The notes below the pieces were generated by a model. It was given only the letters and a program-made list of their open reading frames with translations, ran no database searches and was not told the DNA's origin. 64,000 nt of DNA, taken from NCBI GenBank assembly GCA_016342745.1, contig JAEINT010000008.1, positions 160,997 through 224,996 of the forward strand. Reading direction: 5' to 3'. This DNA comes from Labilibaculum sp. (lineage in GTDB: Bacteria; Bacteroidota; Bacteroidia; Bacteroidales; Marinifilaceae). Every line of letters begins with the position of its first letter. Within the stretch, counting starts at the first letter, position 1. Below are positions 53,920 to 63,121 of this stretch, piece after piece. A program made the position numbers and the translations under genes.

Positions 53920-54573
53920 ATGGACAGTAAATTGGTCATTCAACTTCTTAAAAGCAAAACATGTGAAATCCAAAATCTTTTGGATCATTTTGCTGATAAA
54001 CCTCTCGAATTAGAGGGTGGAATAGAATTATTAGAGTCGAGAATTAATGGATTATCTCAAGATTTTGAAATTCTTAAAAGAAATATTGAACCAGCACCAA
54101 CTCATCAAGTAAAAGAAATTAATGAGCCTGTTGTGAAAAATATTTCTGAAACTGAACTGAAACCAACAGAAATCATAAAAGAAGAGAGCAAAGAAATTGA
54201 AAAAATTGCTCCACCTAAAGAGGAAGTCCTCTCTCTTGAAGAAGAAGAAATAACAGAAATAGAAAACAAGGAAGAATTTGAGATGCCAATTGTTAATGAT
54301 CAGGCTCAAGCTGAACCAATAAAAATTATTAGTGAAAAGTTATCGGCCCAAAAACTTTCAGATATTCAATCGGCCATAGGTATTAATGATCGTTTTTTAT
54401 TTACGCGAGAATTATTTGAGAATAATAGTGAGGCCTATCATTCTGCCATTTCATTCGTAAATGAGGCTACTAATTTTGATTCTGTTATGAATTGGGTTAA
54501 AAATGATCAAAATTGGGACTTTGAAGATCCAACAGTTGTTCAATTCCTTGAAATCACAAAAAGAAAATTTTAA
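53920..54573 (+). CDS. Conserved charged protein upstream of rsmI
   Basis: 217 residues from the ATG at 53920. An N-terminal coiled-coil-like part (VIQLLKSKTCEIQNLLDHFADKPLELEGGIELLESR) is followed by a very acidic, Lys/Glu-rich, probably disordered linker (about 65-140) and a compact C-terminal domain with IGINDRFLFTRELFENNSEAYHSAISFVNEA and NWDFEDPTVVQFLEIT. The last motif recurs in proteins found beside rsmI in Bacteroidota. Its stop is 2 bases before the rsmI ATG, so they are co-transcribed. No enzymatic motif is seen. Confidence 0.75.
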   Translation: MDSKLVIQLLKSKTCEIQNLLDHFADKPLELEGGIELLESRINGLSQDFEILKRNIEPAPTHQVKEINEPVVKNISETELKPTEIIKEESKEIEKIAPPKEEVLSLEEEEITEIENKEEFEMPIVNDQAQAEPIKIISEKLSAQKLSDIQSAIGINDRFLFTRELFENNSEAYHSAISFVNEATNFDSVMNWVKNDQNWDFEDPTVVQFLEITKRKF

Positions 54574-54575
54574 GC

Positions 54576-55289
54576 ATGTCTAAATTATACCTTATTCCTA
54601 CTCCAATTGGGAATTTAGAAGATATTACACTAAGAGCTTTACGCATATTAAAAGAGGTAGATTTAATTCTAGCCGAGGATACTAGGACATCTGGCTTTCT
54701 TTTAAAACATTACCAAATTTCGAAACCTCTTCATTCGCATCATAAATTTAACGAACACAAAACGGCTGAAAATATCGTTAATCGACTTAAAGCGGGAGAA
54801 CAAATTGCGTTAATTTCCGATGCTGGAACACCTGCGATATCTGACCCAGGCTTTTTTCTTGTAAAACATTGTGTAGACAGTGGAATTGATGTAGAATGTT
54901 TACCCGGAGCAACTGCTTTTGTGCCAGCTTTGGTAAATTCTGGCTTACCCAATGAAAAATTCTGTTTTGAGGGGTTTCTTCCTCAAAAGAAAGGTCGCCA
55001 ATCAAAACTAAGCGAACTGGCCGAAGAAACAAGAACAATGATTTTTTATGAATCTCCACATCGATTGGTAAAAACATTGCAACAATTTGCAGAAGTAATG
55101 GGAGAAGATCGAAAAGCTTCTGTTTCACGAGAATTGACAAAGTTACATGAGGAAAATGCTCGCGGAACATTGCTAGAGTTAGTCAATCATTTCTCAGCCA
55201 AAACAGTAAAAGGTGAAATCGTAATTGTTGTTGGGGGTAAAATAATAGAGAAAAAGAAGAAAGAATACATCAAGAAAGACCGTATTTAA
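54576..55289 (+). CDS. rsmI: 16S rRNA 2'-O-ribose methyltransferase RsmI
   Basis: Adds the 2'-O-methyl group to C1402 of 16S rRNA with SAM. 237 residues with the RsmI opening LIPTPIGNLEDITLRALRIL, LAEDTRTSG, HSHHKFNEH, ISDAGTPAISDPGFFLV, CLPGATAFVPALVNSG and FEGFLPQKKGRQ. The C-terminal small domain KGEIVIVVGG is present. It ends beside a short tandem repeat, convergent with the PorP-type gene. Confidence 0.96.
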   Translation: MSKLYLIPTPIGNLEDITLRALRILKEVDLILAEDTRTSGFLLKHYQISKPLHSHHKFNEHKTAENIVNRLKAGEQIALISDAGTPAISDPGFFLVKHCVDSGIDVECLPGATAFVPALVNSGLPNEKFCFEGFLPQKKGRQSKLSELAEETRTMIFYESPHRLVKTLQQFAEVMGEDRKASVSRELTKLHEENARGTLLELVNHFSAKTVKGEIVIVVGGKIIEKKKKEYIKKDRI

Positions 55290-55312
55290 ACAGTGAACAG
55301 TGAACAGTGAAC
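55289..55312. repeat. Short 7-bp tandem repeat
   Basis: Three full copies of AACAGTG plus a partial one directly at the rsmI stop codon. It is a microsatellite-like repeat with possible slippage, in the spacer between convergent genes. Confidence 0.7.
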
Positions 55313-55343
55313 AAAATTACGCAAGTTCAACTGATAACTGAAT

Positions 55344-56402
55344 TTAGTCTTCGTGTGAGAATTTAGGGCAAGAAATGGCCTTATCGCCAAGTTTCTTAAC
55401 TTTTTGACGTCGTTTTAACTTACGAATTTCTCTAGGGTTAGAGTAATTGTAATTATAGGTAAGTGATATCTCTAGACCTCCACGATTAGAAGAAGCTGCT
55501 TGTAAATCTGAAATATTAACATCGTAACTGATCATCAGTTTTAAACGTTTTTTCTCATATCCAAAGGTTGGAATAATATCCTGTGTAAATCGATACCATA
55601 AACCGTAGTGAAGAATGGTTCCTTTTTCTCCATACAACATCATAAAATTTGCACCTGCAATCCACTCATTGGCATCTTTTTCTGTTGTATGCATTATCTC
55701 AGGCTTCACATACAATCGTGGCGTTAATCTTGACTCTACACCTCCGTGCCAAGCAAAACGTCTCTTCAGATTGTTTGTAATCTCATAAAAGGACTCATTT
55801 GGTTGGTTCAAATGACTAACAGCAACCCCCATGAAGTATTTTGACTTCCCTCTAAAATAGGTTATCATACCTCCTGCAGAAAAATCAGCATAGAATAAAG
55901 ATTGAGATTTAGGTATCTCAAAGCTTTCCTCGTTAGGATCAAATATTGTTCCTGTCCACTGGTTATCGAAAACTAGCTTGTTGTAATCAACTGATTTATT
56001 TACCATCTCTACACCCAAACCGGCATGAATAAATAGTGTATTTCCAGCGTTCAAACTTTTATTTAAGGAACCGGCAAGCATAACCTGAGTTGTTTTCAAA
56101 CTTCCCTCACCTGCTTTGTCATTAAAAATCATTCCTCCAACACCAAGCCATGAAGAGCTTAACAATTGAGTAGATAGCTTACCATCGATAAAAACAGCTT
56201 GAGAAACAAAAGGAGTAGTAACTGAGTTCCATTGATTACGATAATTCATCCCACCACGAAGGTTATAATCAGAATTACCAGTCAGCGCTGGATTTAACAA
56301 TAATGGCACAGAATAGAATTGAGAAGAGTGCACACGTTGAGCGGAGACTTGAGAGCCACCATATAACAACATAAGTATTAGAACTATTAAACTCTTCCTC
56401 AT
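55344..56402 (-). CDS. PorP/SprF-family type IX secretion outer-membrane protein
   Basis: 352 residues from the ATG at 56402 (a TTG lies two codons upstream). The signal peptide ends near VSAQ. The rest is an outer-membrane beta barrel of the PorP/SprF family, with the family opening FYSVPLLLNPALTGN, NYRNQWNSVTTPF and SWLGVGGMIFNDKAGEGSL. Members bind partner proteins with type B C-terminal domains and anchor or secrete them. It lies directly behind the T9SS-sorted 840-residue protein gene, the usual pairing, with 212 bases and a hairpin between them. Confidence 0.93.
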   Translation of the reverse strand: MRKSLIVLILMLLYGGSQVSAQRVHSSQFYSVPLLLNPALTGNSDYNLRGGMNYRNQWNSVTTPFVSQAVFIDGKLSTQLLSSSWLGVGGMIFNDKAGEGSLKTTQVMLAGSLNKSLNAGNTLFIHAGLGVEMVNKSVDYNKLVFDNQWTGTIFDPNEESFEIPKSQSLFYADFSAGGMITYFRGKSKYFMGVAVSHLNQPNESFYEITNNLKRRFAWHGGVESRLTPRLYVKPEIMHTTEKDANEWIAGANFMMLYGEKGTILHYGLWYRFTQDIIPTFGYEKKRLKLMISYDVNISDLQAASSNRGGLEISLTYNYNYSNPREIRKLKRRQKVKKLGDKAISCPKFSHED

Positions 56403-56476
56403 ACGCAATTTTAGGGGCTTTTTGTCATGAAAGTATCATACTAACACAAAGACGAAAAAACCCAGGCAAAAATATA

Positions 56477-56508
56477 AATTTGGGTAATAATTGCCTATTA
56501 CCCAAATT
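56477..56508. terminator. Strong hairpin between the 840-residue protein gene and the porP-type gene
   Basis: A 13-bp perfect stem (56477-56489 with 56496-56508) with 6-base loop. On the minus strand the tail TATATTTTTG is T-rich; on the plus strand a T7 run follows. It may separate or attenuate porP from the upstream cluster. Confidence 0.65.
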
Positions 56509-56614
56509 GATTTTTTTATTTTACATTTAATTTTTGGGGACAAATTATTTGGGGTTAAATATAATTAATATGATGAAACTTAACAGTAAAAATTTACTTT
56601 ATTCATCAACTATA

Positions 56615-59137
56615 TTAATACAATAGTGTAACATTTCCGCGCTTTTGCACAGATGTACCATCTAAGAAGGTTACTTGTAAGAAATAAACGTAAACATCCA
56701 TATCTTGTTTTTGTCCACGGAAGGTTCCGTCCCAACCTACATCTTGTCTATTAGATTGGAATATCTTATGTCCTAATCGATTATAAATAATCAAATTCAT
56801 AGCACTAATATTATTTCCTCTTACGAATAGAATATCATTTTCGCCATCACCATTTGGAGAGAATCCTGTAGCTAATCCTACAAACTGATCACCTTCTGGA
56901 AAGCTAACTAGAATAGTATCTCTACCCATACATCTTTGCTGGTTGGTAACCTCTACCCAATATTCACCAGCCTGTTCAACAGCTATGGTTTGCGAAATAT
57001 CATCTGTAGACCACTTGTAAAAACTTCCATCATTTTCAGCATCCAATGTTACAATCTCACCTGCTTCAACAGTTAGGTCATCCCCTAAATCAACTATTGG
57101 AGAAGAATTAACAGTCAGTTCAATACAATCTTGCTCAACATTTCCGAATGGATCTGTTACATCAACACAGTATTTACCAGATTTATCAACAAATATTCCT
57201 TTTTCTGTAGATTCTGAAGGAATCCACTTGTAAGTAGGATCTGAGCTAAATGTTCTATCAATACTTGCTTCAAGATAAACTCTATCACCTTCACAAATTT
57301 CAATATCACCACCTAAATCAACAGAGAATTTATGACCATCTCTTCTATCAACACTAATCTCTCCAGCTTTCTTACATCCAAATTCATTGGTTACTTCTAC
57401 AGAATATATATTCTCGTCAGTAACAGTTATTATTTGGCTGTTTTCACCTGTATTCCAATCGTAAGTAGAACCTGGATTACCAGCATCTAAATCTGCTGTT
57501 TCACCATCATACAATACGATATCATCTCCTAAATCAACAATTGGTAATGCATGAACAGTTACTTCTATTTCATCTGTTTTTTCATTGCCTGCACCATCCA
57601 TTAATGTCACAGAATAAATACCAGATTCAGTAACTGTTAAGGTTGATGTTGAAGCTCCATTGGACCATAAATAAGTATACGTTTGAGATATTGTTGGATT
57701 TGGATTTAAAATAACTTCATCGCCAACACAAATATTCATATCCTCTCCAAGATTAATGGCAAACATATCATTCACACTCGAGATGATAATCTCATCAGTT
57801 CCAACACAAGAATTTGAATTTGTAACTTCAACACTATAGGTAGCACTTGTACCTACAGTTATAGTTTGATCAGTATCTCCAGTAGACCACAAGTAAGTCA
57901 TTCCTGCATTTCCGGCATCCAATACTTTCGTTTCCGAATCAGCCAAAACATAATCTGGACCAAGATCTACAACTGGTTTATTATATACTGTAACATTTAC
58001 AGTCGCAGAAGAAGATTTTCCTGTATCCGAATCTGTTGCTGTTACAGAATAAGTTCCATTTTCAGTAACTGATAAAGTAGAACCTGTAGATCCATCTGAC
58101 CATAAGTAAGTATAATTACCATCAAAATCGATAGTAGGAGTCAATGTTGCACTTTCTCCTTCACAAATTTCTATATCACTACCCAAACTAACAACAAATG
58201 ACTCAACTAATGTTATATCTGCATAAATTGTATCTCCTGCACAATCAAAAGCTGTACGTTCAATTAATTTAATTTGATAATCACCTAATGTTGTTCCCCA
58301 TTGTACATCAAATGTTAATTCGCTGTGGAACTTATCACTTAGTTTCTTAGTTGATTCAGATATTACTGTAGCTCCAGTAGGAACAAATATTTCGTAATTT
58401 TCGTTCTTTTCAATTGTAGCTGTATAGGTTTGAATTGTTCCTGCCTGAATTACTGGAGTAAAATCTCCAAATAAAGTATTCGGAAGAGCCAATACATCTA
58501 CTTCTAAAGTTTGATTTGGTAAATCTTCAGCAACTGCAATTCCTGATAGTGTCTTTGCTTCCACTAATAAGATTTCAGCTCGATGAGTTTTACCGGTTGT
58601 ATTCGGAATTTCTAATTCGAATTCAAATTCATTAACATATAATTCATCTGCTCCGACTGGCATTTCAGCAGGTGCACGATCAACAGAATATTTAAACGTC
58701 CACGGTTTCGGCCCAGTATATTTCACTGTAATATTAATCTTACCATTTCCATCACCACCGTTGTTTGCTGCACAAACATATGGTACCTCTAATTCATCAA
58801 ACTCAGCTGTTGGGGCAGCGCCATCAACAACTACTAGCATGATTAATGCATCTCCAAAACAATGTGTTCCTAAATCCTCTGGATATACCTTAACTTCATA
58901 TGTACCTTCCGTATCAAATACATAATTATCAGATTCAAAAGTTTTTGAAGTAAGATATGCCACAGAACCTTTAGATGTATGCGTTACTGACCAATGATAT
59001 GCATAGCCAGCAACTTCCTCCACCTTAAAATTAAGCGAAGTTCCTTTAACTACATACTGCTGCGCCACAGCAGCCAATCCTCCAAGAAGGATGGCTATTG
59101 CAGTAAGCAGTGTTTTATGTAGTAAAGTTCTTAACAT
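56615..59137 (-). CDS. T9SS type B surface protein with repeat domains
   Basis: 840 residues; signal peptide about 1-25 (ending AVAQ). Residues about 26-215 are the two-Cys module shared with the five small upstream proteins (YHWSVTHTSKG, TEGTYEVKV, THCFGDA, VPYVCAANNG, PWTFKYSVD). Then come at least six Ig/PKD-like repeats of about 80 residues in alternating types: one with DLGxDIEICEGE/CVGDE..TYLWSNGAST..GIYSVT and one with VDLGDDIVLYDGETADLDAGNPG..QIITV. The last 85 residues are a type B sorting domain (GLATGFSPNGDGENDILFVRG; IYNRLGHKIFQS; YVYFLQVTFLDG). It is exported and probably surface-attached through the following PorP/SprF-type partner. Confidence 0.88.
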   Translation of the reverse strand: MLRTLLHKTLLTAIAILLGGLAAVAQQYVVKGTSLNFKVEEVAGYAYHWSVTHTSKGSVAYLTSKTFESDNYVFDTEGTYEVKVYPEDLGTHCFGDALIMLVVVDGAAPTAEFDELEVPYVCAANNGGDGNGKINITVKYTGPKPWTFKYSVDRAPAEMPVGADELYVNEFEFELEIPNTTGKTHRAEILLVEAKTLSGIAVAEDLPNQTLEVDVLALPNTLFGDFTPVIQAGTIQTYTATIEKNENYEIFVPTGATVISESTKKLSDKFHSELTFDVQWGTTLGDYQIKLIERTAFDCAGDTIYADITLVESFVVSLGSDIEICEGESATLTPTIDFDGNYTYLWSDGSTGSTLSVTENGTYSVTATDSDTGKSSSATVNVTVYNKPVVDLGPDYVLADSETKVLDAGNAGMTYLWSTGDTDQTITVGTSATYSVEVTNSNSCVGTDEIIISSVNDMFAINLGEDMNICVGDEVILNPNPTISQTYTYLWSNGASTSTLTVTESGIYSVTLMDGAGNEKTDEIEVTVHALPIVDLGDDIVLYDGETADLDAGNPGSTYDWNTGENSQIITVTDENIYSVEVTNEFGCKKAGEISVDRRDGHKFSVDLGGDIEICEGDRVYLEASIDRTFSSDPTYKWIPSESTEKGIFVDKSGKYCVDVTDPFGNVEQDCIELTVNSSPIVDLGDDLTVEAGEIVTLDAENDGSFYKWSTDDISQTIAVEQAGEYWVEVTNQQRCMGRDTILVSFPEGDQFVGLATGFSPNGDGENDILFVRGNNISAMNLIIYNRLGHKIFQSNRQDVGWDGTFRGQKQDMDVYVYFLQVTFLDGTSVQKRGNVTLLY

Positions 59138-59178
59138 CTATATTTTATTAAATTATTTAAAACGTAATTGTTATTTTA

Positions 59179-59862
59179 TTAGTTAAGCGTAATTGCACCT
59201 GAAATTGTTGGCTTAGAATGAACAGTAACACTTCTTGTATTATCGGCAACATCAGGATCAACTGTCACAGTACCTCCATCAGAAGTAGTCGCGCTAATCA
59301 ATTGAATACTTACAGTTTCATCACCACCTGATACATTTTCCCAATCATCGATAGAAATAGTTCCACTTGCAGCCATTGAAACATTTTGAGTTGTTTTAGT
59401 TCCATCAATTGCAGTAATTTCATACTCTAAATCAAATGGTGCAACTCCGCCAGTAAATTCAACTGTAAAATTACTTGTCGTAATAGCTCCACCTAATAGA
59501 GGAGAACAATCAATAACAGCATCATTTGCTGGTGCATTAGCAAACATAACAGTAGCTGCTCCTACAACTTCAATTTCAGATGTTCTTGTTTCAGTTAAAC
59601 AGCCGTTAGCATCGGTTCCAAAAACTGTTAAATCAAAGGTTCCTGCCGCATCCCAAACTATTGTTATGGAATTTCCGGTTTGAGCCACTAAATCAGTACT
59701 TGTACCTCCTGTTGTAGCCCATGTGTATGTTACTCCTGCAACAGCATCAACATTATAAGTATGAGTCGTGTTGATAGTCACCGTTTGATCTTGTGCATTA
59801 GCAGTTCCCACAAATGCTATTAAGCTAATAAATAGTACTCCAAATATTTTAGTCAGTTTCAT
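59179..59862 (-). CDS. Small secreted two-Cys module protein 5
   Basis: 227 residues with a signal peptide (about 1-23, ending ANAQ). The first beta domain reads TYTWATTGGTSTD ... IVWDAAGTFDLTVFGTDANGCLTE; the second begins AVIDC and has the GVAPFDLEYEI motif, ending VHSKPTISGAITLN. The two Cys positions match those of its four neighbours and of the 840-residue protein. No T9SS C-terminal domain is present. It starts 6 bases after the stop of the preceding gene and ends 41 bases before the 840-residue gene. No enzyme motif. Confidence 0.8.
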   Translation of the reverse strand: MKLTKIFGVLFISLIAFVGTANAQDQTVTINTTHTYNVDAVAGVTYTWATTGGTSTDLVAQTGNSITIVWDAAGTFDLTVFGTDANGCLTETRTSEIEVVGAATVMFANAPANDAVIDCSPLLGGAITTSNFTVEFTGGVAPFDLEYEITAIDGTKTTQNVSMAASGTISIDDWENVSGGDETVSIQLISATTSDGGTVTVDPDVADNTRSVTVHSKPTISGAITLN

Positions 59863-59868
59863 AGTAGT

Positions 59869-60618
59869 TTAGTTTAATTGTATCGTTGATATAATAGGTT
59901 TCTTATAAATTTCTCTTGTATGTACTTCTTGACCAGGAACTATTTTCAAAATCCCTCCATAACTATTGGTCGCACTTGTTATGCTTATATGATTTGTTGT
60001 ATCATTAATTTCATTTTCAATAATGCCCACCACTTGGAGCATTTTATCTGCAAAATTTACAATTGCAGTTCGATCAGCAGTATCTCCATCTAATCGATAG
60101 TTAACTGTAATCGGGTATTGTGATTCTGGTAACTCGGTACCGGAATTAAACATCGCTACCAATTCTGTAGCAAATTGTGGATCAGTATCAGCACAATCAT
60201 CTGATGTTAAATTTTTAAATACAATTGTCGCCTCATTTCCAAACACCTCTATAGGTATTGCTCTACGAGAAGAACAGAAATTAGTTCCTGAATTAAACTC
60301 CTCTACAATTGCATAATATTTCCCCTCATTTAAAAAGGTAATGTCAACTTCTGCTTTTTTAAATTCTCCCCCAACAAATAAAAAGTCATCATCCCCACCT
60401 AATCCATCATTGTCAGCTAAAAGAGCATCTTTTTGATCTGCCCAATCAGTTACTTTATAAACATTCCATTCATAAGTATTACCAACATGATCTGTTATTG
60501 TAAGTTTATGCGTACTTCCAGGCAATATTACATACGGACTCTGTGCCTTAGCAGAAGCCAAAGCTATCATTGTAAAAACAATGACAATCAGAATTTTATG
60601 TAGTATACCTTTTAACAA
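59869..60618 (-). CDS. Small secreted two-Cys module protein 4
   Basis: 249 residues from a TTG at 60618; the opening LKGILHKIL aligns with LRTLLHKTL at the start of the 840-residue protein, so the non-ATG start is credible. Signal peptide to about 25 (AKAQ). Domain one has TYEWNVYKVTD, VDITFLNEGKYYAIVEEFNSGTNFCSS; domain two starts DDCADTDP with PITVNYRLDG, ending KKPIISTIQLN. The linker between aromatic strands contains an unusual Asp-rich stretch (LADNDGLGGDDDF). No sorting domain. Confidence 0.75.
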   Translation of the reverse strand: MLKGILHKILIVIVFTMIALASAKAQSPYVILPGSTHKLTITDHVGNTYEWNVYKVTDWADQKDALLADNDGLGGDDDFLFVGGEFKKAEVDITFLNEGKYYAIVEEFNSGTNFCSSRRAIPIEVFGNEATIVFKNLTSDDCADTDPQFATELVAMFNSGTELPESQYPITVNYRLDGDTADRTAIVNFADKMLQVVGIIENEINDTTNHISITSATNSYGGILKIVPGQEVHTREIYKKPIISTIQLN

Positions 60619-60645
60619 ATCTTTCTATTTTTTATGTTTGAATTA

Positions 60646-60671
60646 CCTTCCCGGATCGAAATCCGGGAAGG
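60646..60671 (-). other. GC-rich hairpin with a UUCG loop inside the operon
   Basis: An 11-bp perfect stem (60646-60656 with 60661-60671) with loop TTCG on the coding strand. It lies in the 86-base gap between module proteins 3 and 4, the longest gap among the small-protein genes. There is no T run after it, so it is more likely an RNA-processing or stabilising element than a terminator. Confidence 0.6.
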
Positions 60672-60704
60672 ATTCTATATGTAAGTCAACAAACTTTACA
60701 ATAT

Positions 60705-61559
60705 TTAGTCAATAGTAATCACATTAGTTTCTGGTGATGCTGTTATTACGAATGATTCTGATGTGTTATTAGCTAAGTTAGCTCCATCTTCATTTGTATT
60801 TCCAGCACCAGTTGTAATAAATGCATCAGTAGCAACAAGATTTAAAGTAATATCACTTGCTGGCGATACACCTGGTGTGTTAGCTGTAACAACAGTTAAT
60901 ACAACTTCAGACGTTCCTAAAGCAACTGCAACATCGGAACCAGTTACTGTTCCTCCAGCTGAAGACGTAACTGTTGAAGCTACAGAAGTCGTGAATTTAA
61001 ATCCCCAAGCCCCTGTTGTCCATGGCTGCGTATCAGTTGTCATTTTCACAGTAAAATAACGAGTCGTAGTTCCAAAATCAACAGCAGCATTTGCTATAAC
61101 TTTACCACTCATATCATTACAATCTGTCAATGCAGCTCCCGTAATCGTTGCTCCAACATTATCAGAAGCAATCACTGCCAAATCAAGAGCACTAGCAGAA
61201 ACTAAAATCTGTAATCTTCTTAATGTTGTACAAGCTCCAGCTGAATTTTCTTCAGTAACTTGTACAAAAAAGGTTCCCGCTTGTAACCACTGGATATCTG
61301 TAGTATTGATATTAAGTCCATTATCTGTAGTAGTGAAAGTGAAATCAGTATTATCAACAGCTGGTGTTGTACCATCCGCTTGATAAACAGCCCAAGTATA
61401 GGTGTTGCCAACGTGATCTGCTAAATGCACATTACTACCATCTACATTTGTTTTGAATTTATGTACCGAACCTACTGCATGAGTAGCATCCTGTGCGTAT
61501 GTTCCAAATGCAATTAAAGAAATTGCAAGAACTAGAGTAATTTTTAATAATCTTTTCAT
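60705..61559 (-). CDS. Small secreted two-Cys module protein 3
   Basis: 284 residues, the longest of the five. Signal peptide about 1-22 (GTYAQ). Domain one carries TYTWAVYQADG, IQWLQAGTFFVQVTEENSAGACTTL; domain two begins LTDCNDMSG and has PWTTGAWGFKF and a Ser/Thr-rich stretch, ending FVITASPETNVITID. Both cysteines of the module are conserved. No T9SS C-terminal domain. Confidence 0.78.
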   Translation of the reverse strand: MKRLLKITLVLAISLIAFGTYAQDATHAVGSVHKFKTNVDGSNVHLADHVGNTYTWAVYQADGTTPAVDNTDFTFTTTDNGLNINTTDIQWLQAGTFFVQVTEENSAGACTTLRRLQILVSASALDLAVIASDNVGATITGAALTDCNDMSGKVIANAAVDFGTTTRYFTVKMTTDTQPWTTGAWGFKFTTSVASTVTSSAGGTVTGSDVAVALGTSEVVLTVVTANTPGVSPASDITLNLVATDAFITTGAGNTNEDGANLANNTSESFVITASPETNVITID

Positions 61560-61587
61560 GATATATTAATTTTATCAGAGTTTTTAA

Positions 61588-62397
61588 TTAGTCAGTTGTA
61601 ATTCCTGTTGTTGCTGGAACAGCATTTACAATATAAGTGGCAACATCATTTGCTGCATTACTATCTGGCGTTCCCAATTCATCTTGTCCATTAGTAATAG
61701 TAAGTGCAATTGAAATATCTGGATCTTGTCCGTTAGTGCCTAAAGTGTTTTTATTTGTGCTATACACAACAGTTATTGTTTGGGAAGCTGTGTTTGCAGG
61801 AACGTTAATTGTACCTGTCAATGCAGCCGCTCCATTTACAAGAACACCAGTTACCTTATCTGAAGTTGCAATGTCGCTAATAGCATAATCAAATGACCAT
61901 GTTTTTGTTGGATCACCACCTGCCATACTAACAGTATATTCTCTACTGGTTGTACCAAATACATCATCTGTATTATTTCCATCTGCAGAAATATCTACAA
62001 CTGGATTTGAAACTGTCGCACAATCAGTAGCAGCCGATGCTAAAGCAGTAACAACATCAAATGTATTTGCAGTCACAGTAACAGAAATCTGACGTGTCGT
62101 TGGACAAGCTGGAGTAACATCAGTTCTAGTTTCAACCACTTGTAAAATATATGTACCAGCAACTAACCATTCTACATTGGCAGTAACTCCATCTGTAGCA
62201 CCAATAAAATTAAATTCTGCCCCAGCAGAACCTGAGGTTACACTCCAAGCTAAAGTTGTTCCTGCTATACTACTTTTTGTGATAGTATATGGGTGTGTCG
62301 ATCCTACATAAGGAGCAATACCTGTATTTTGTGCTTGAATATTAGTAAATACTAATACTCCAACAAAAACCATTAAAAGTTTAAAAAGAGATTTCAT
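61588..62397 (-). CDS. Small secreted two-Cys module protein 2
   Basis: 269 residues; signal peptide about 1-22 (IQAQ). Domain one has THPYTITKSSIAG, LAWSVTSGS, NVEWLVAGTYILQVVETRTDVTPACPT; domain two starts ASAATDCATVSN and has TKTWSFDYAISD, ending IVNAVPATTGITTD. It overlaps nothing; 28 bases to the next gene. No sorting domain. Confidence 0.8.
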   Translation of the reverse strand: MKSLFKLLMVFVGVLVFTNIQAQNTGIAPYVGSTHPYTITKSSIAGTTLAWSVTSGSAGAEFNFIGATDGVTANVEWLVAGTYILQVVETRTDVTPACPTTRQISVTVTANTFDVVTALASAATDCATVSNPVVDISADGNNTDDVFGTTSREYTVSMAGGDPTKTWSFDYAISDIATSDKVTGVLVNGAAALTGTINVPANTASQTITVVYSTNKNTLGTNGQDPDISIALTITNGQDELGTPDSNAANDVATYIVNAVPATTGITTD

Positions 62398-62416
62398 ATC
62401 GATTTATTTTATACTA

Positions 62417-63103
62417 TTAATATCCAATTACACTTGTATTTGGCACTCCGTAAATAGTAACACTATTTGCACTAACATCACCAGCAGGATTGCCAAAACT
62501 ATCCTTCACATCAGTAATTTCTACTGTGAAAATTTGATCACTACCATCAGCGGTATTAGTTAAAGAAATTATTAGATCATAAGTTGCACCTGTCGCTGCA
62601 ACATCATCGCCTGTAATTTCAGAAGCTAACCCATTTGTTGTATAATCAAATGTCCAATTTTCCGATCCATTTGTTTTAGTTAGAGTGTAAGTAACATCAG
62701 TGTTTCCAGTTGACCCTGTCGCACAACTCTCAGTAATCGTAGTTCCTGAAATCGTAGCATCCGCAATCGCAACACTAAAGTCTGCATCAACGGTCACTGT
62801 TAAGGTTTGAGTTGTAGAACAATCAACCCCTGTATGACTTTCAGTTTCCGTAAAAGACATGTTGTAAGTTCCTGGCTTCTTCCATAACACTGTAATAGAG
62901 CCTGTATTTAAGGCTCCAGCCGTAATACTCCAATCATCACCTGAAGTTCCAGAAATAGTCCAAGCTAAGACATTACTGCCACTTTCTGGTGTAACAGTAT
63001 AAGTGTTTGTCGCTCCAACACTCTGAGTATCCTGTGCTGTTGCACTATACCCTAAGAGAAGGAAAAAGCATACGCTTAAAAGTTTTGTAAAATTTGTTTT
63101 CAT
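62417..63103 (-). CDS. Small secreted two-Cys module protein 1
   Basis: 228 residues; signal peptide about 1-24 (ATAQ). Domain one has TNTYTVTPESGSN, LAWTISGTSG, ITVLWKKPGTYNMSFTETESHTGVDCST; domain two starts TITESCATGS and has SENWTFDYTTNG, ending VTIYGVPNTSVIGY. It follows the HYR-repeat gene by 18 bases. Same module as the other four. No sorting domain. Confidence 0.8.
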   Translation of the reverse strand: MKTNFTKLLSVCFFLLLGYSATAQDTQSVGATNTYTVTPESGSNVLAWTISGTSGDDWSITAGALNTGSITVLWKKPGTYNMSFTETESHTGVDCSTTQTLTVTVDADFSVAIADATISGTTITESCATGSTGNTDVTYTLTKTNGSENWTFDYTTNGLASEITGDDVAATGATYDLIISLTNTADGSDQIFTVEITDVKDSFGNPAGDVSANSVTIYGVPNTSVIGY

Positions 63104-63121
63104 GTTGACTATATTTAATTT

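Noticed and set aside
59869..60618. A shorter start for module protein 4 at the internal ATG
   Set aside because: The ATG lies within the signal peptide, while the TTG start aligns with the opening of the 840-residue protein.
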